Positions 8,546-16,442 of a stretch of DNA of 39,611 nt are shown here, piece after piece. Location: the NCBI RefSeq assembly GCF_014282275.1, contig NZ_VFIA01000045.1, positions 1 through 39,611 of the forward strand, in the 5' to 3' direction. The notes beneath the pieces are model-generated. The model did no database searches. It was not told the DNA's origin and saw only the letters and a list, made by a program, of their open reading frames with translations. Positions within the stretch are counted from its first letter, which is position 1, and each line of letters opens with the position of its first letter. A program made the position numbers and the translations under genes. The DNA comes from Spirosoma utsteinense (GTDB taxonomy: Bacteria; Bacteroidota; Bacteroidia; Cytophagales; Spirosomataceae).

Positions 8546-9976
8546 CTAGCTTAGCTTAAATACCCAGGCAGGTTGGCCAGCCAGTTGCTGCCGAACTTTG
8601 TCGGGGACGGTGACGGTCATTGTAGCCCCTGATTTTTGCCACTTTAGCGGCTGTTTGCTTCCCAGCAGCGTCAGCGTTTTGGTGGGCATAAGGGGCAGCG
8701 TAACCTGCGCGGGCAACTGCGTTTCCGATTCGGCGGGGAGATACGACGCATAGGTGACGTTGCCATTACGGGTGAACGCCCACTTATTCTGCCGGTAAGG
8801 AGCCAGTGGCTTGGTCCCGTAGATGGATTCACCGTTCACCTGAAGCCAGCTACCAATCTGAGCCAGCCGCTGGTAGGCTTCTTCGTGCCATTCCCCATCC
8901 GGACCGGGCGCTATGTTCAGCAGCATATTGCCGTTCTTCGCCACCACATCGACCAGCGTCTGGACCAGCTTACGGGCCGATTTGAAGTTTTCTTTGGGGA
9001 TATACGACCAGCTGTCGCCCATGGTCAGGCAGGTTTCCCAGGGAATAGGCATGTAGTGGTCCGGGATCTGTTGTTCGGGCGTTACGTAATTTTCGAACTC
9101 CCCCGTTACCGTGCGGTCAACGACCAGCAGACCCGGTTGTTTCTGGCGCGCCATACCGGCAATGCGCGCCATATCGATGTCCTGATTGAAGGGAATCGTT
9201 CGCTGCCAGCTGATGGTTGAATCGATCGTGCTGAACGGACGAACCCAGCCGCCATCCAGCCAGAGAATGTCGACTTTGCCGTAGTCCGTCATCAGCTCCT
9301 GAATCTGGTTGTAGGTGAAATCTTTGAACTTCGTCCACTCGGCGGGGTACTTCTTTGGATCGTAGTTCACATTCCGGTCTTTGGGCGGGAAGTACGGTTT
9401 CCAGTAGTGTTCGTTATGCCAGTCGGGTTTCGAAAAGTAGGTGCCTACCATGAAGTTCTGCCCCCGGAAAGCCTGAAGGATCTCTTTGGTAACGTTGCTG
9501 CGCGGGTTTGTGGAGAACGGTGTTTTCGAACTGGTAATCTTGTAATCGGTTTCCCGGGTGTCGAACATACAGAACCCGTCATGGTGCTTGGTGGTGAAGA
9601 TAACGTATTTCATTCCCGCCTTCTGAGCGGCATCGGCCCAGCGGTCGGGATTGAATTTTACGGGATTGAAGGTTGTCTGCAACGCTTCATACCCCTTCTT
9701 GTACTCATACCAGTTGTCGGCAGTTGGGCCTTTTCGTTCACACCAGCCCTCGTCTTCGGGGCAGAGCGACCAGGACTCTACAATACCCCGTTCGCTGTAG
9801 GTGCCCCAGTGCATGAGCAATCCAAATTTCACCGACTGCCACTGGTCGAGCTTTTGTTTGACCAGCGCATCGGTAGGCCAAACGTACTTGGTATGGTTTT
9901 GCTCGGCATGCTGCTGGCTGTAGCCGGGCAACGAAAGTAGCAGAGCGGTGAATAAGGTGAGGTAGGTAGATTTCAT
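8546..9976 (-). CDS. GH29 alpha-L-fucosidase
   Basis: Retaining exo-alpha-L-fucosidase, exported by a signal peptide (MKSTYLTLFTALLLSLPGYSQ). GH29 hallmarks are clear. These are FGLLMHWGTYS (about 51-61), HHDGFCMF (131-138) and YGKVDILWLDGGW (232-244), with Asp241 the expected nucleophile. A C-terminal beta-sandwich follows from about residue 375. The 476-residue length is normal. It lies downstream of the ROK regulator and redoxin genes (66-base gap) and upstream of the GH92 gene on the same strand. It is therefore probably controlled by the ROK protein. Confidence 0.95.
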   Translation of the reverse strand: MKSTYLTLFTALLLSLPGYSQQHAEQNHTKYVWPTDALVKQKLDQWQSVKFGLLMHWGTYSERGIVESWSLCPEDEGWCERKGPTADNWYEYKKGYEALQTTFNPVKFNPDRWADAAQKAGMKYVIFTTKHHDGFCMFDTRETDYKITSSKTPFSTNPRSNVTKEILQAFRGQNFMVGTYFSKPDWHNEHYWKPYFPPKDRNVNYDPKKYPAEWTKFKDFTYNQIQELMTDYGKVDILWLDGGWVRPFSTIDSTISWQRTIPFNQDIDMARIAGMARQKQPGLLVVDRTVTGEFENYVTPEQQIPDHYMPIPWETCLTMGDSWSYIPKENFKSARKLVQTLVDVVAKNGNMLLNIAPGPDGEWHEEAYQRLAQIGSWLQVNGESIYGTKPLAPYRQNKWAFTRNGNVTYASYLPAESETQLPAQVTLPLMPTKTLTLLGSKQPLKWQKSGATMTVTVPDKVRQQLAGQPAWVFKLS

Positions 9977-10042
9977 AACAACAGCTAACGGAATAAAGCA
10001 AACAGTAATGCACAGACATCAGCCCACCGGATGGGTTGACTA

Positions 10043-10552
10043 TCACTGGTAATTGATCAGGCAGCCTACGGGCGTTACCCGGGCCACGGGCACAGGCTGG
10101 CCGTGTAGGGTGGCTTCCAGCGCATCACGCAGGTACTGCACCGTGGGAGATGGCCGGTATTTTCCCAGTTTGTAAAACTGATCATCCACACTACCCCGGT
10201 ACAAAATCCGGTCTCTGGCATCCAGCAAAATAACCTCAGGTGTGGTGGTCGCTTTATAGCGCTTCACCAGCCGATGGCGTGGGTCCAGGCGACGGGGCAC
10301 CCGAAAGGAGTAGGCTTTCTCGAACGCTTCGACCTCCCCGACCGTAACTGTTTCGGTAGGATAAATCGCTTCGAACATCACTCGATCCGCATACGTATCA
10401 GCCAGCGCCTGAAAACGGCTGGTGGTCTTCTGGGAGATGGGACACTCGGTCTCCAGAAAAATAAGCACCCGCAGGGAGGGTTGAGGGCGCATTGCCAGTA
10501 GTCCCAGCAATCCACCCATCAGGATAAGACAGGAAACAAACCGGGCGTTCAT
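10043..10552 (-). CDS. thioredoxin-fold (redoxin-like) membrane-anchored protein with CxxS motif
   Basis: 169 residues with an N-terminal hydrophobic signal or anchor (about 1-22) and a thioredoxin-like fold. The strand VLIFLETECPIS carries Cys37-Pro-Ile-Ser40, so the resolving cysteine of the usual CxxC is replaced by serine. The cis-Pro loop is visible in ATTTPEVILLDARDRILYRG. A cysteine near the C-terminus (Cys164, in PVGCLI) might pair with Cys37. It resembles redoxin proteins of the 'TECP' type, but no function is known to me. It starts 7 bases after the ROK gene stop and precedes the GH29 gene, so it is most likely co-transcribed with both. Confidence 0.75.
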   Translation of the reverse strand: MNARFVSCLILMGGLLGLLAMRPQPSLRVLIFLETECPISQKTTSRFQALADTYADRVMFEAIYPTETVTVGEVEAFEKAYSFRVPRRLDPRHRLVKRYKATTTPEVILLDARDRILYRGSVDDQFYKLGKYRPSPTVQYLRDALEATLHGQPVPVARVTPVGCLINYQ

Positions 10553-10559
10553 GACAGGT

Positions 10560-11795
10560 TTAATAAGAAGCCAGCACTTTCTCCATTACATACGCATGCG
10601 TTCCCAACCATTTGGCGGCTCCATCCAGCTTGGTCACCTCTACAATGAGATCCCGCCGGAATCCACTCAGACAATGTTTGTTGATGGCCTGCCTGATCGG
10701 GTTGGTGATAAACATCGATCCCTGGGCCAGTACCCCGTCGATGATGATGACTTCCGGATTGAACAGGTTGACCGCAATAGACAGCCCCTTGCCCAGCTGG
10801 TAGCCCGTTTCGTGGAGCAGATCGATCGCGAAGGAATCCCCTTCGTGGGCTGCTTCAATGATATGGGTGATGTTGATCTGATTCAGATCGTGCCGAAAGG
10901 CAGCGAGTCGGGTCTGCTGACCAGCCTCAACGGCCCGCTGCATATGGCGGACCAGCGACGAAGCGGAGGTTATCGTATCGAGACAGCCTACCTTCCCGCA
11001 ATGACATAATTCACCGTTGGGGTCTACCTGAATATGTCCCAGCTCACCCGCAAAACCGGAAGCCCCCTGAAAGACCTCTCCGTTGATGATGATACCTAAA
11101 CCAAGCCCCCAGTCGATGTTAATGGACAGGACGTGATTTTTACCCTGACCGCCCCCAAACCGGTTTTCGCCCAGGGCCGTTGCTTTCGTATCGTTGATGA
11201 GAAATACGGGCCAGCCCACCTGCTGCTCCAGCCAGTCGGTAAATGGCTGGTCGGTCAAATTCAGATTGGGATACGTCAGGTTGACGCCCCGGCGGGTATC
11301 GATGAGGCCTGGCAGGGTTAAACCAACGGCCATAATCTGATCGTGTGATAAGCCTGATTCGGCCAGCGACTCGGTAACGAACGTGGCCAGAAACGTCAGG
11401 AACTGAGCGCTGTTTTCCAGATGGGTATCTACTACGCGCTGAAAAATAACTTCCCGCCGTGGGTTGACAATCATCAGGCGGGTATCATGGGTAGTGCTGT
11501 CGAGGATCAGCACGTAATGTTCACCTGCGTTGAGGCTAAAGAGCACCGGCCGACGGCCGTTATTACCGGAGGCTGTACCCACGGCATTGACCCATCCCTG
11601 TTCAAGAAGCTCTTCAACCAGACCCGTGATAGAAGGGATACTGGTATGCAGCGTTTCAGCCAGTTGTGCCAGTGTACGGGAGCCTTGCTGGTACAGGTGC
11701 CCCAGAATGGCCCGCGCTTTCTGGTTCTTCTTGTAATCGACAACCGACTGCTTTGTCAAAAGCAGGTCGTCTTCTGATGAGGGTGTAGGGAGCAT
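10560..11795 (-). CDS. ROK family transcriptional regulator (NagC/XylR type)
   Basis: Sugar-responsive repressor. The N-terminal winged helix (about residues 25-85, ILGHLYQQGSRTLAQLAETLHTSIPSITGLVEELLEQGWV) is followed by an actin-like ROK sugar-binding domain. The ROK signature GASGFAGELGHIQVDPNG runs into CHCGKVGCLDT, the zinc-binding His/Cys cluster of the family. I start at the ATG at 11795; a GTG at 11834 in the same frame would add 13 residues. About 411 residues is normal. It heads the run ROK, redoxin, GH29, GH92, and probably senses a sugar released by those enzymes. A palindrome just upstream may be its own operator. Confidence 0.9.
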   Translation of the reverse strand: MLPTPSSEDDLLLTKQSVVDYKKNQKARAILGHLYQQGSRTLAQLAETLHTSIPSITGLVEELLEQGWVNAVGTASGNNGRRPVLFSLNAGEHYVLILDSTTHDTRLMIVNPRREVIFQRVVDTHLENSAQFLTFLATFVTESLAESGLSHDQIMAVGLTLPGLIDTRRGVNLTYPNLNLTDQPFTDWLEQQVGWPVFLINDTKATALGENRFGGGQGKNHVLSINIDWGLGLGIIINGEVFQGASGFAGELGHIQVDPNGELCHCGKVGCLDTITSASSLVRHMQRAVEAGQQTRLAAFRHDLNQINITHIIEAAHEGDSFAIDLLHETGYQLGKGLSIAVNLFNPEVIIIDGVLAQGSMFITNPIRQAINKHCLSGFRRDLIVEVTKLDGAAKWLGTHAYVMEKVLASY

Positions 11796-11850
11796 ACGTA
11801 CTAGATCTTTTTCATACAAGCCGGTGGTATACACATTTTACTAAAAAAGT

Positions 11851-11864
11851 TGACCAAAAGGTCA
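11851..11864. promoter_or_regulatory. candidate operator palindrome upstream of the ROK gene
   Basis: TGACC and GGTCA flank a 4-base AAAA spacer. It lies between the candidate -7 box and the ROK start, where a bound repressor would block transcription. Autoregulation is inferred from position and symmetry only. Confidence 0.4.
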
Positions 11865-11888
11865 CAGCGCTCTTTTTAAAATTTTTTA

Positions 11889-11896
11889 CAAACTTA
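11889..11896 (-). promoter_or_regulatory. candidate -7 promoter box for the ROK operon
   Basis: On the minus strand TAAGTTTG matches TAnnTTTG exactly, in an AT-rich stretch. No good -33 TTG is found at the expected spacing, so the call is weak. Transcription would begin near 11882. Confidence 0.35.
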
Positions 11897-12133
11897 AGGG
11901 CGATTCCCTAAAAAAACAGAATTATTCAAAAAAGACCTAATTATTTTATGCCATTTTAACGGCTTTGCCAAATGATTATCGGTTCAGTATCCATTCGGCC
12001 TTAATCGCTCGTAAGAATACCGCATCTGATCAATCCTGAAATGCCGCCCGATCCATTTGCTGTATCTTGTCATCACCGGCTGAAACTGATAACGAACGAA
12101 TTTAATGAATTGATAACCACAGGTATATCAGTG
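11897..12133. other. gene-free region leading into an isolated terminator
   Basis: No protein gene is convincing here. A 50-codon plus-strand frame starts at the ATG near 12041, but it runs through the terminator stem and reads poorly. The plus strand could instead encode a small RNA, or the leader of the sugar dehydrogenase gene, ending at the terminator at 12134-12171. Confidence 0.35.
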
Positions 12134-12171
12134 AGCGAACGGTCCTCCGGGGAGCCGTTCGCTATTTTTTT
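12134..12171 (+). terminator. intrinsic terminator with no annotated gene in front
   Basis: A 9-bp stem AGCGAACGG / CCGTTCGCT (12134-12142 and 12155-12163) encloses a GC-rich loop. It is followed by seven Ts at 12165-12171, the classic intrinsic terminator form. It lies 224 bases before the sugar dehydrogenase start. Confidence 0.75.
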
Positions 12172-12394
12172 AAACAGCCGCTGCTCGCTGTAGTAACACA
12201 TTCATTCACTAACTCACAGGTTGGCAGCAGGTTACGACAAGATGATCCATTTTTCCTTAGAAGCGTTCGCAACAAGCCTAGCCCGGGGAAGTTCCCAATA
12301 CTGTTGCTGACTGGCTTGCTGGTAAACAGTTGGTTCGACCAAAGAACCAGCCAAAAGGTGACACAAACGCTCAACGTTTACCCAATCAAAACAC

Positions 12395-13630
12395 ATGAAA
12401 AACGTATTTCGACCAGCGGTCTTAGCGAGCCTGGCGTTGCTGGCTTTTCTAACGGCCTGCGACAAGGATGATGTAGTCGATCCTCAGATTCCCGAAACCA
12501 ACCAACAGCCAACCTCTTCCCAGATCGAAGGCAATGTATTTGAGCCCGCGCTGGTAGCAGCAACCGATCAGCGCGTTGCCCAGCTTCGGGTACCCGCTGG
12601 TTTTGCTATTGCCAAATACGCTGACCAGCTCGGCAAGCCCCGGATGCTGGCCGTCAGTCAGTCGGGTAATGTGTATGTGACAAGCCGGGAGGCCGGAACC
12701 GTAACGCTGTTGCGCGATACGAATAGCGATGGAAAATCCGACCAGAGTCAGGTCGTGGCCACGATCAAGAGTGTGCATGGCATTACGATCTATGCAGGCA
12801 AAATGTATCTGGCCTCGATCAAAGAGGTGTACAGAGCCGACATCAATGCCGACGGGACGCTTGGCCAGCCTCAGGCACTCATCACAAATTTGCCCGATGC
12901 CGGACAGCATCCCAACCGTACGCTGGCTTTCGGACCTGATGGCCTGATGTACATTACGGTGGGAAGTACCTGCAACGCCTGCGCCGAACCCAACCCCGAA
13001 CATGCCACCATGCTCCGGGCCAACCCGGACGGTACAGGACGGATTATCTTTGCCAGTGGCCTTCGCAACACCATCGGTTTTGGCTGGCACCCCGAAACGA
13101 AGGAACTGTACGGCTTCGATCACGGCATCGACTGGCTCGGTGATGAACAGCAGAAAGAAGAACTGAATGTGATCAAACAGGGCGCTTTTTACGGATGGCC
13201 CTATATCTACGGTGATGGTAATTACAACCCCCACCCCCGGCCGATGGGCGATACGACCTACGCGCAGATACTGGCAAAAACGACCCTTCCCAGCCTGTCT
13301 TACGACGCGCATGCTGCCCCGCTGGGTATGGTGTTCTACAGCAGCGCTACCGGAGCAGCAGGCGGCTTTCCGGCCGAGTACCAGAATGATGCATTCGTAA
13401 CGATGCGGGGATCGTGGAACCGCACGAAACCGTCAGGATACAACGTGGTGCGGGTGCATTTCGAAGGCGGGAAACCTGCCCGTATCGACAATTTCGTAAC
13501 CGGGTTCCTCGTCGATGATAACCAGGCCCAGTTTGGTCGCCCGGTAGGTATCGCCACCATGCCCGACGGGTCACTTCTCTTTACGGATGACAACAACGGC
13601 GTCATTTACCGCGTAAGCCGTACGCAGTAA
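12395..13630 (+). CDS. PQQ-dependent sugar (sorbosone/glucose-type) dehydrogenase lipoprotein
   Basis: Six-bladed beta-propeller of the soluble glucose/sorbosone dehydrogenase family, which oxidises sugars or related alcohols in the periplasm using PQQ. The lipobox LTAC puts the lipid anchor on Cys22 (MKNVFRPAVLASLALLAFLTAC). The propeller starts near residue 68 (VPAGFAIAKYADQLGKPRMLAV). Typical motifs are VHGITIYAGKMYLA, FGPDGLMYITVGSTCN, GLRNTIGFGWHP and GAFYGWPYIYGDG. Length (411) fits. The preferred sugar and PQQ use are family inference. It is a single gene, divergent from the ROK operon, and ends at a bidirectional terminator. Confidence 0.88.
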   Translation: MKNVFRPAVLASLALLAFLTACDKDDVVDPQIPETNQQPTSSQIEGNVFEPALVAATDQRVAQLRVPAGFAIAKYADQLGKPRMLAVSQSGNVYVTSREAGTVTLLRDTNSDGKSDQSQVVATIKSVHGITIYAGKMYLASIKEVYRADINADGTLGQPQALITNLPDAGQHPNRTLAFGPDGLMYITVGSTCNACAEPNPEHATMLRANPDGTGRIIFASGLRNTIGFGWHPETKELYGFDHGIDWLGDEQQKEELNVIKQGAFYGWPYIYGDGNYNPHPRPMGDTTYAQILAKTTLPSLSYDAHAAPLGMVFYSSATGAAGGFPAEYQNDAFVTMRGSWNRTKPSGYNVVRVHFEGGKPARIDNFVTGFLVDDNQAQFGRPVGIATMPDGSLLFTDDNNGVIYRVSRTQ

Positions 13631-13642
13631 GTCAGGTTTCGT

Positions 13643-13700
13643 AAAAAACGGGAAGCCCCTCTGTCGGTTAGTAGTCGACAGAGGGGCTTCCCGTTTTTTT
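13643..13700. terminator. bidirectional intrinsic terminator
   Basis: A perfect 24-bp stem (13643-13666 with 13677-13700, 10-base loop) has A-runs on its left and T-runs on its right. It works as an intrinsic terminator on both strands. It separates the convergent sugar dehydrogenase and Kef-type antiporter genes. Confidence 0.92.
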
Positions 13701-13713
13701 GAACATAGATCCG

Positions 13714-15597
13714 TCAGGTCCGGGTTGCCGACTGGGCATCCTGAATCAGACTATTTTCGTCCCATCCCTCGTCAATGCGCAAGTCGGGCGAACTGCGGTC
13801 GGCCTGAATGACGCGTTCGAGTTCTTCCATCGTTTCGCGGGCCGCACTGACGTATTCGTCTTCATTGCGGATGGCGGATAACCGTTTCAGGGTTCGCTCA
13901 TCATGGACGAAGAATGTTTTGGCCGCCCGCGTCGCTTCGTGCGCCCGGTATCCCAGCAGCGTCAGTGCATCGACTCCCACCCGCAGGCTCGTATCGAGGG
14001 TTTCGCGGTAGATGTGCAGCATCCCGGCGTTCATCAGATCGTAGGCATCGTAGCGGTTCGTTGACCGGACAAGGATATGCAGGTCAGGAAAATGCTTTTT
14101 AACCGTTTCGACCAGTTCAAGTCGTTTTTGCTCGTCACTGATGGCGATTACAATGATCTTGGCTTTGCCGGCCCCGGCAATTTCCAGCAGATCGTGGCGA
14201 CTGGCATCGCCGTAATATACGTTGAACCCCATCCGCCGGAGCCAGTCGACATTATCGCTGTCCACGTCCAGAACCGTGGTTCCTACGTTATTGGCCTGCA
14301 AAAACCGACCGACCGTATTACCAAAGTGACCATATCCCGCGATGATGACCGGATTTTCTTCGGCTACGATATCGCTTTCTCTTTCGTCTTTATTGACCAC
14401 GCCGAGCCGGGTCAGCAGCAACTTTTCGTTCAGCAGCATCGCCAGGGGTGTAAGCGCCATCGTAATGGCGACAACGGCGGTCATGACATCGGTCAGTTGT
14501 TTATCCAGTACGCCCTCCTGCGCCGTAAAACTGAAGAGGACAAAGGCAAACTCGCCTATCTGACACAACCCGAAACCAAAGATCAGGTTTTGATCTGTCG
14601 ATAGCTTGAAGGTCTTACCAATAATGAGCAGCACAATCAGTTTGCATGCCATCAGGCCAAGGACGAGACCGAATATCAACGCCGGATTGGCGAGAATCAG
14701 CTGAAAATCGATGGAAGCGCCTACGGCCATGAAAAACAGACCCAGCAGCAGCCCTTTGAACGGATCAATATCGCTTTCCAACTCGTGACGGTACTCGCTG
14801 TTGGCCAGCACGACACCCCCCAGAAACGTGCCCAGGGCCGGGCTCAGCCCCACCGTTGTCATCAGCACCGCAATACCCACCACCAGCAACAGCGCCGTAG
14901 CCGTGAAAAGCTCCCGCATGTTGGTTTTGGCCACGATCCGGAACAGGTGGGGTGTAAGATACCGACCGGTAAGGATAATGGCAGCCACCGAGCCCAGCAC
15001 GGCAATCGGCTGTAGCCAGACCGGCAACGATTCGATAGGCGTTACGCTGGCATGTGCCCCCGCCTGACTGACGGGCGTAGCGCTGGCCAGCAGTGGAAAC
15101 AGCGCCAGCATGGGAATTACGGCAATATCCTGAAACAGCAGCACCGCAAAAGAAGACTGTCCGGCCGCTGTTTGCATCAGGCCTTTCTCGTTGAGCGACT
15201 GTAGGACGATGGCTGTCGACGACATCGATATGATCATACCCAGCACCAGGGCCTGTTTCCAGTCGATCCCGAAGAGCAGCGCCAGCCCGGCTACCACCAC
15301 CGTGGTAATACCGATCTGCATCCCTCCCATGCCCAGGATGGTTTTACGGAGTCGCCACAGGCGTGACGGCTCCAGCTCAAGGCCAATGACAAACAGCATC
15401 ATGACCACGCCGAATTCGGCAAAATGCATAATGTCGGTCCCTTCCTGGCCAATAAATTTAAGGCAGGCGGGTCCGATCAGAACGCCGGCCAGCAAATAGC
15501 CTAACACGGAGCCCAGTCCCAGCCGCTTGGCAACCGGTACCATAATGACGGCTGCGGCCAGGTAAACCATGGCCTGAAAGAAAAAAGATTCCTGCAT
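13714..15597 (-). CDS. Kef-type monovalent cation:proton antiporter with NAD-binding TrkA-N domain
   Basis: Inner membrane K+/H+ (or Na+/H+) antiporter of the CPA2 family. Residues 1 to about 395 form the hydrophobic transport domain, with typical CPA2 stretches (GYLLAGVLIGP, FVIGLELEPSRLWRLR, MSSTAIVLQSL). A cytosolic RCK/TrkA-N domain follows at about 412-530; GYGHFGNTVGRFL is its nucleotide-binding loop. A charged tail extends to 627. The gene follows a KefF/KefG-like oxidoreductase by 26 bases, the arrangement of KefFC/KefGB systems that release K+ and acidify the cytoplasm under electrophile stress. Gating by glutathione cannot be assumed in this phylum. KefB and KefC cannot be told apart from sequence alone. 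Confidence 0.9.
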   Translation of the reverse strand: MQESFFFQAMVYLAAAVIMVPVAKRLGLGSVLGYLLAGVLIGPACLKFIGQEGTDIMHFAEFGVVMMLFVIGLELEPSRLWRLRKTILGMGGMQIGITTVVVAGLALLFGIDWKQALVLGMIISMSSTAIVLQSLNEKGLMQTAAGQSSFAVLLFQDIAVIPMLALFPLLASATPVSQAGAHASVTPIESLPVWLQPIAVLGSVAAIILTGRYLTPHLFRIVAKTNMRELFTATALLLVVGIAVLMTTVGLSPALGTFLGGVVLANSEYRHELESDIDPFKGLLLGLFFMAVGASIDFQLILANPALIFGLVLGLMACKLIVLLIIGKTFKLSTDQNLIFGFGLCQIGEFAFVLFSFTAQEGVLDKQLTDVMTAVVAITMALTPLAMLLNEKLLLTRLGVVNKDERESDIVAEENPVIIAGYGHFGNTVGRFLQANNVGTTVLDVDSDNVDWLRRMGFNVYYGDASRHDLLEIAGAGKAKIIVIAISDEQKRLELVETVKKHFPDLHILVRSTNRYDAYDLMNAGMLHIYRETLDTSLRVGVDALTLLGYRAHEATRAAKTFFVHDERTLKRLSAIRNEDEYVSAARETMEELERVIQADRSSPDLRIDEGWDENSLIQDAQSATRT

Positions 15598-15623
15598 GAT
15601 GAGTCGTATAACGGAGTAAAAAA

Positions 15624-16232
15624 CTAGACCGGCTGGTTGGCCAGCGATGCCACCAGGTCATTCATATAGTCGAGGGGCTCGACATGCTGGAAATCGATCC
15701 GTTCGGCTGCCAGCGCAGCCAGCAGTGTTCTGAACTGGGTACCGTAATCGATCAACTGATCGGGCGTAAGGCGGTGGGTAGCGTGGATGACGAAGGGCGG
15801 CAGGTAGGTCATTTTACACAGCCGGGCCGTTTGCTCGAAGGGAAGCAGAAACTGGTTGATCGGGTAGCGATTGGTACCCGTGGGGCCATACGCTTCCCGG
15901 CTACCCCCACACGAAATAACATTGAACATCTTCTTGCCAACCAGCGCGTTGCCTTTGGAACCATATGCCCAGTTATGTTCCAGCACTAGATCGAACCACT
16001 GCTTGATAATGGCCGGGCTGCTGTACCAGTAAAAAGGGTGCTGGAAAACAATGATATCATGTGCCCGGAGTAAGGCCTGCTCCCGATCGACATCGATGTA
16101 CATGTCGGGGTAACGCTCGTAGAGGTCATTGATCGTTACATCGTTTAGATTGGCGCAGGACTGTATGAGCGCTTTATGCACCCTCGATTTGCTTAAAATC
16201 GGGTGCGCAAACTGAATTAAAACCTTTGCCAT
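15624..16232 (-). CDS. KefF/KefG-like NAD(P)H-dependent oxidoreductase (antiporter ancillary subunit)
   Basis: Flavodoxin-fold quinone reductase of 202 residues. The N-terminal FAHPILSKSRVHKAL is the FMN-binding start of the KefF/KefG/YwrO group. IIVFQHPFYWYSSPAIIKQWFDLVLEHNWAYG and NVISCGGSREAYG are strong family motifs. In enteric bacteria such proteins bind and activate the Kef antiporter. Here the gene lies 26 bases upstream of a Kef-type antiporter on the same strand, so the same role is likely. It is divergent from the MFS gene, with about 210 bases between for promoters. Confidence 0.88.
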   Translation of the reverse strand: MAKVLIQFAHPILSKSRVHKALIQSCANLNDVTINDLYERYPDMYIDVDREQALLRAHDIIVFQHPFYWYSSPAIIKQWFDLVLEHNWAYGSKGNALVGKKMFNVISCGGSREAYGPTGTNRYPINQFLLPFEQTARLCKMTYLPPFVIHATHRLTPDQLIDYGTQFRTLLAALAAERIDFQHVEPLDYMNDLVASLANQPV

Positions 16233-16442
16233 TCGATTGTCTTTTATCCGAGAGGACTACGCTGGTTGAATGTGTTACACACAGAAATAATTCCGGCAAA
16301 CGCGTTGCCTTCCCGCTAATCGAGGTCTAAACTACTTAATTTAGTCGTTACAAGGGCGTTAAACGCAGGACTAGGAGCGTCATGACAAAGCACCTCTACG
16401 CCCGAATGCCCACCAGACACGATCAAATCTTTACCTTTGGGT

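Noticed and set aside
12041..12193. 50-codon plus-strand frame before the sugar dehydrogenase
   Set aside because: It runs through an intrinsic terminator and has no protein-like character.
12449..13312. Minus-strand open frame (287 codons) inside the sugar dehydrogenase gene
   Set aside because: Antisense shadow of a well-recognised beta-propeller gene.
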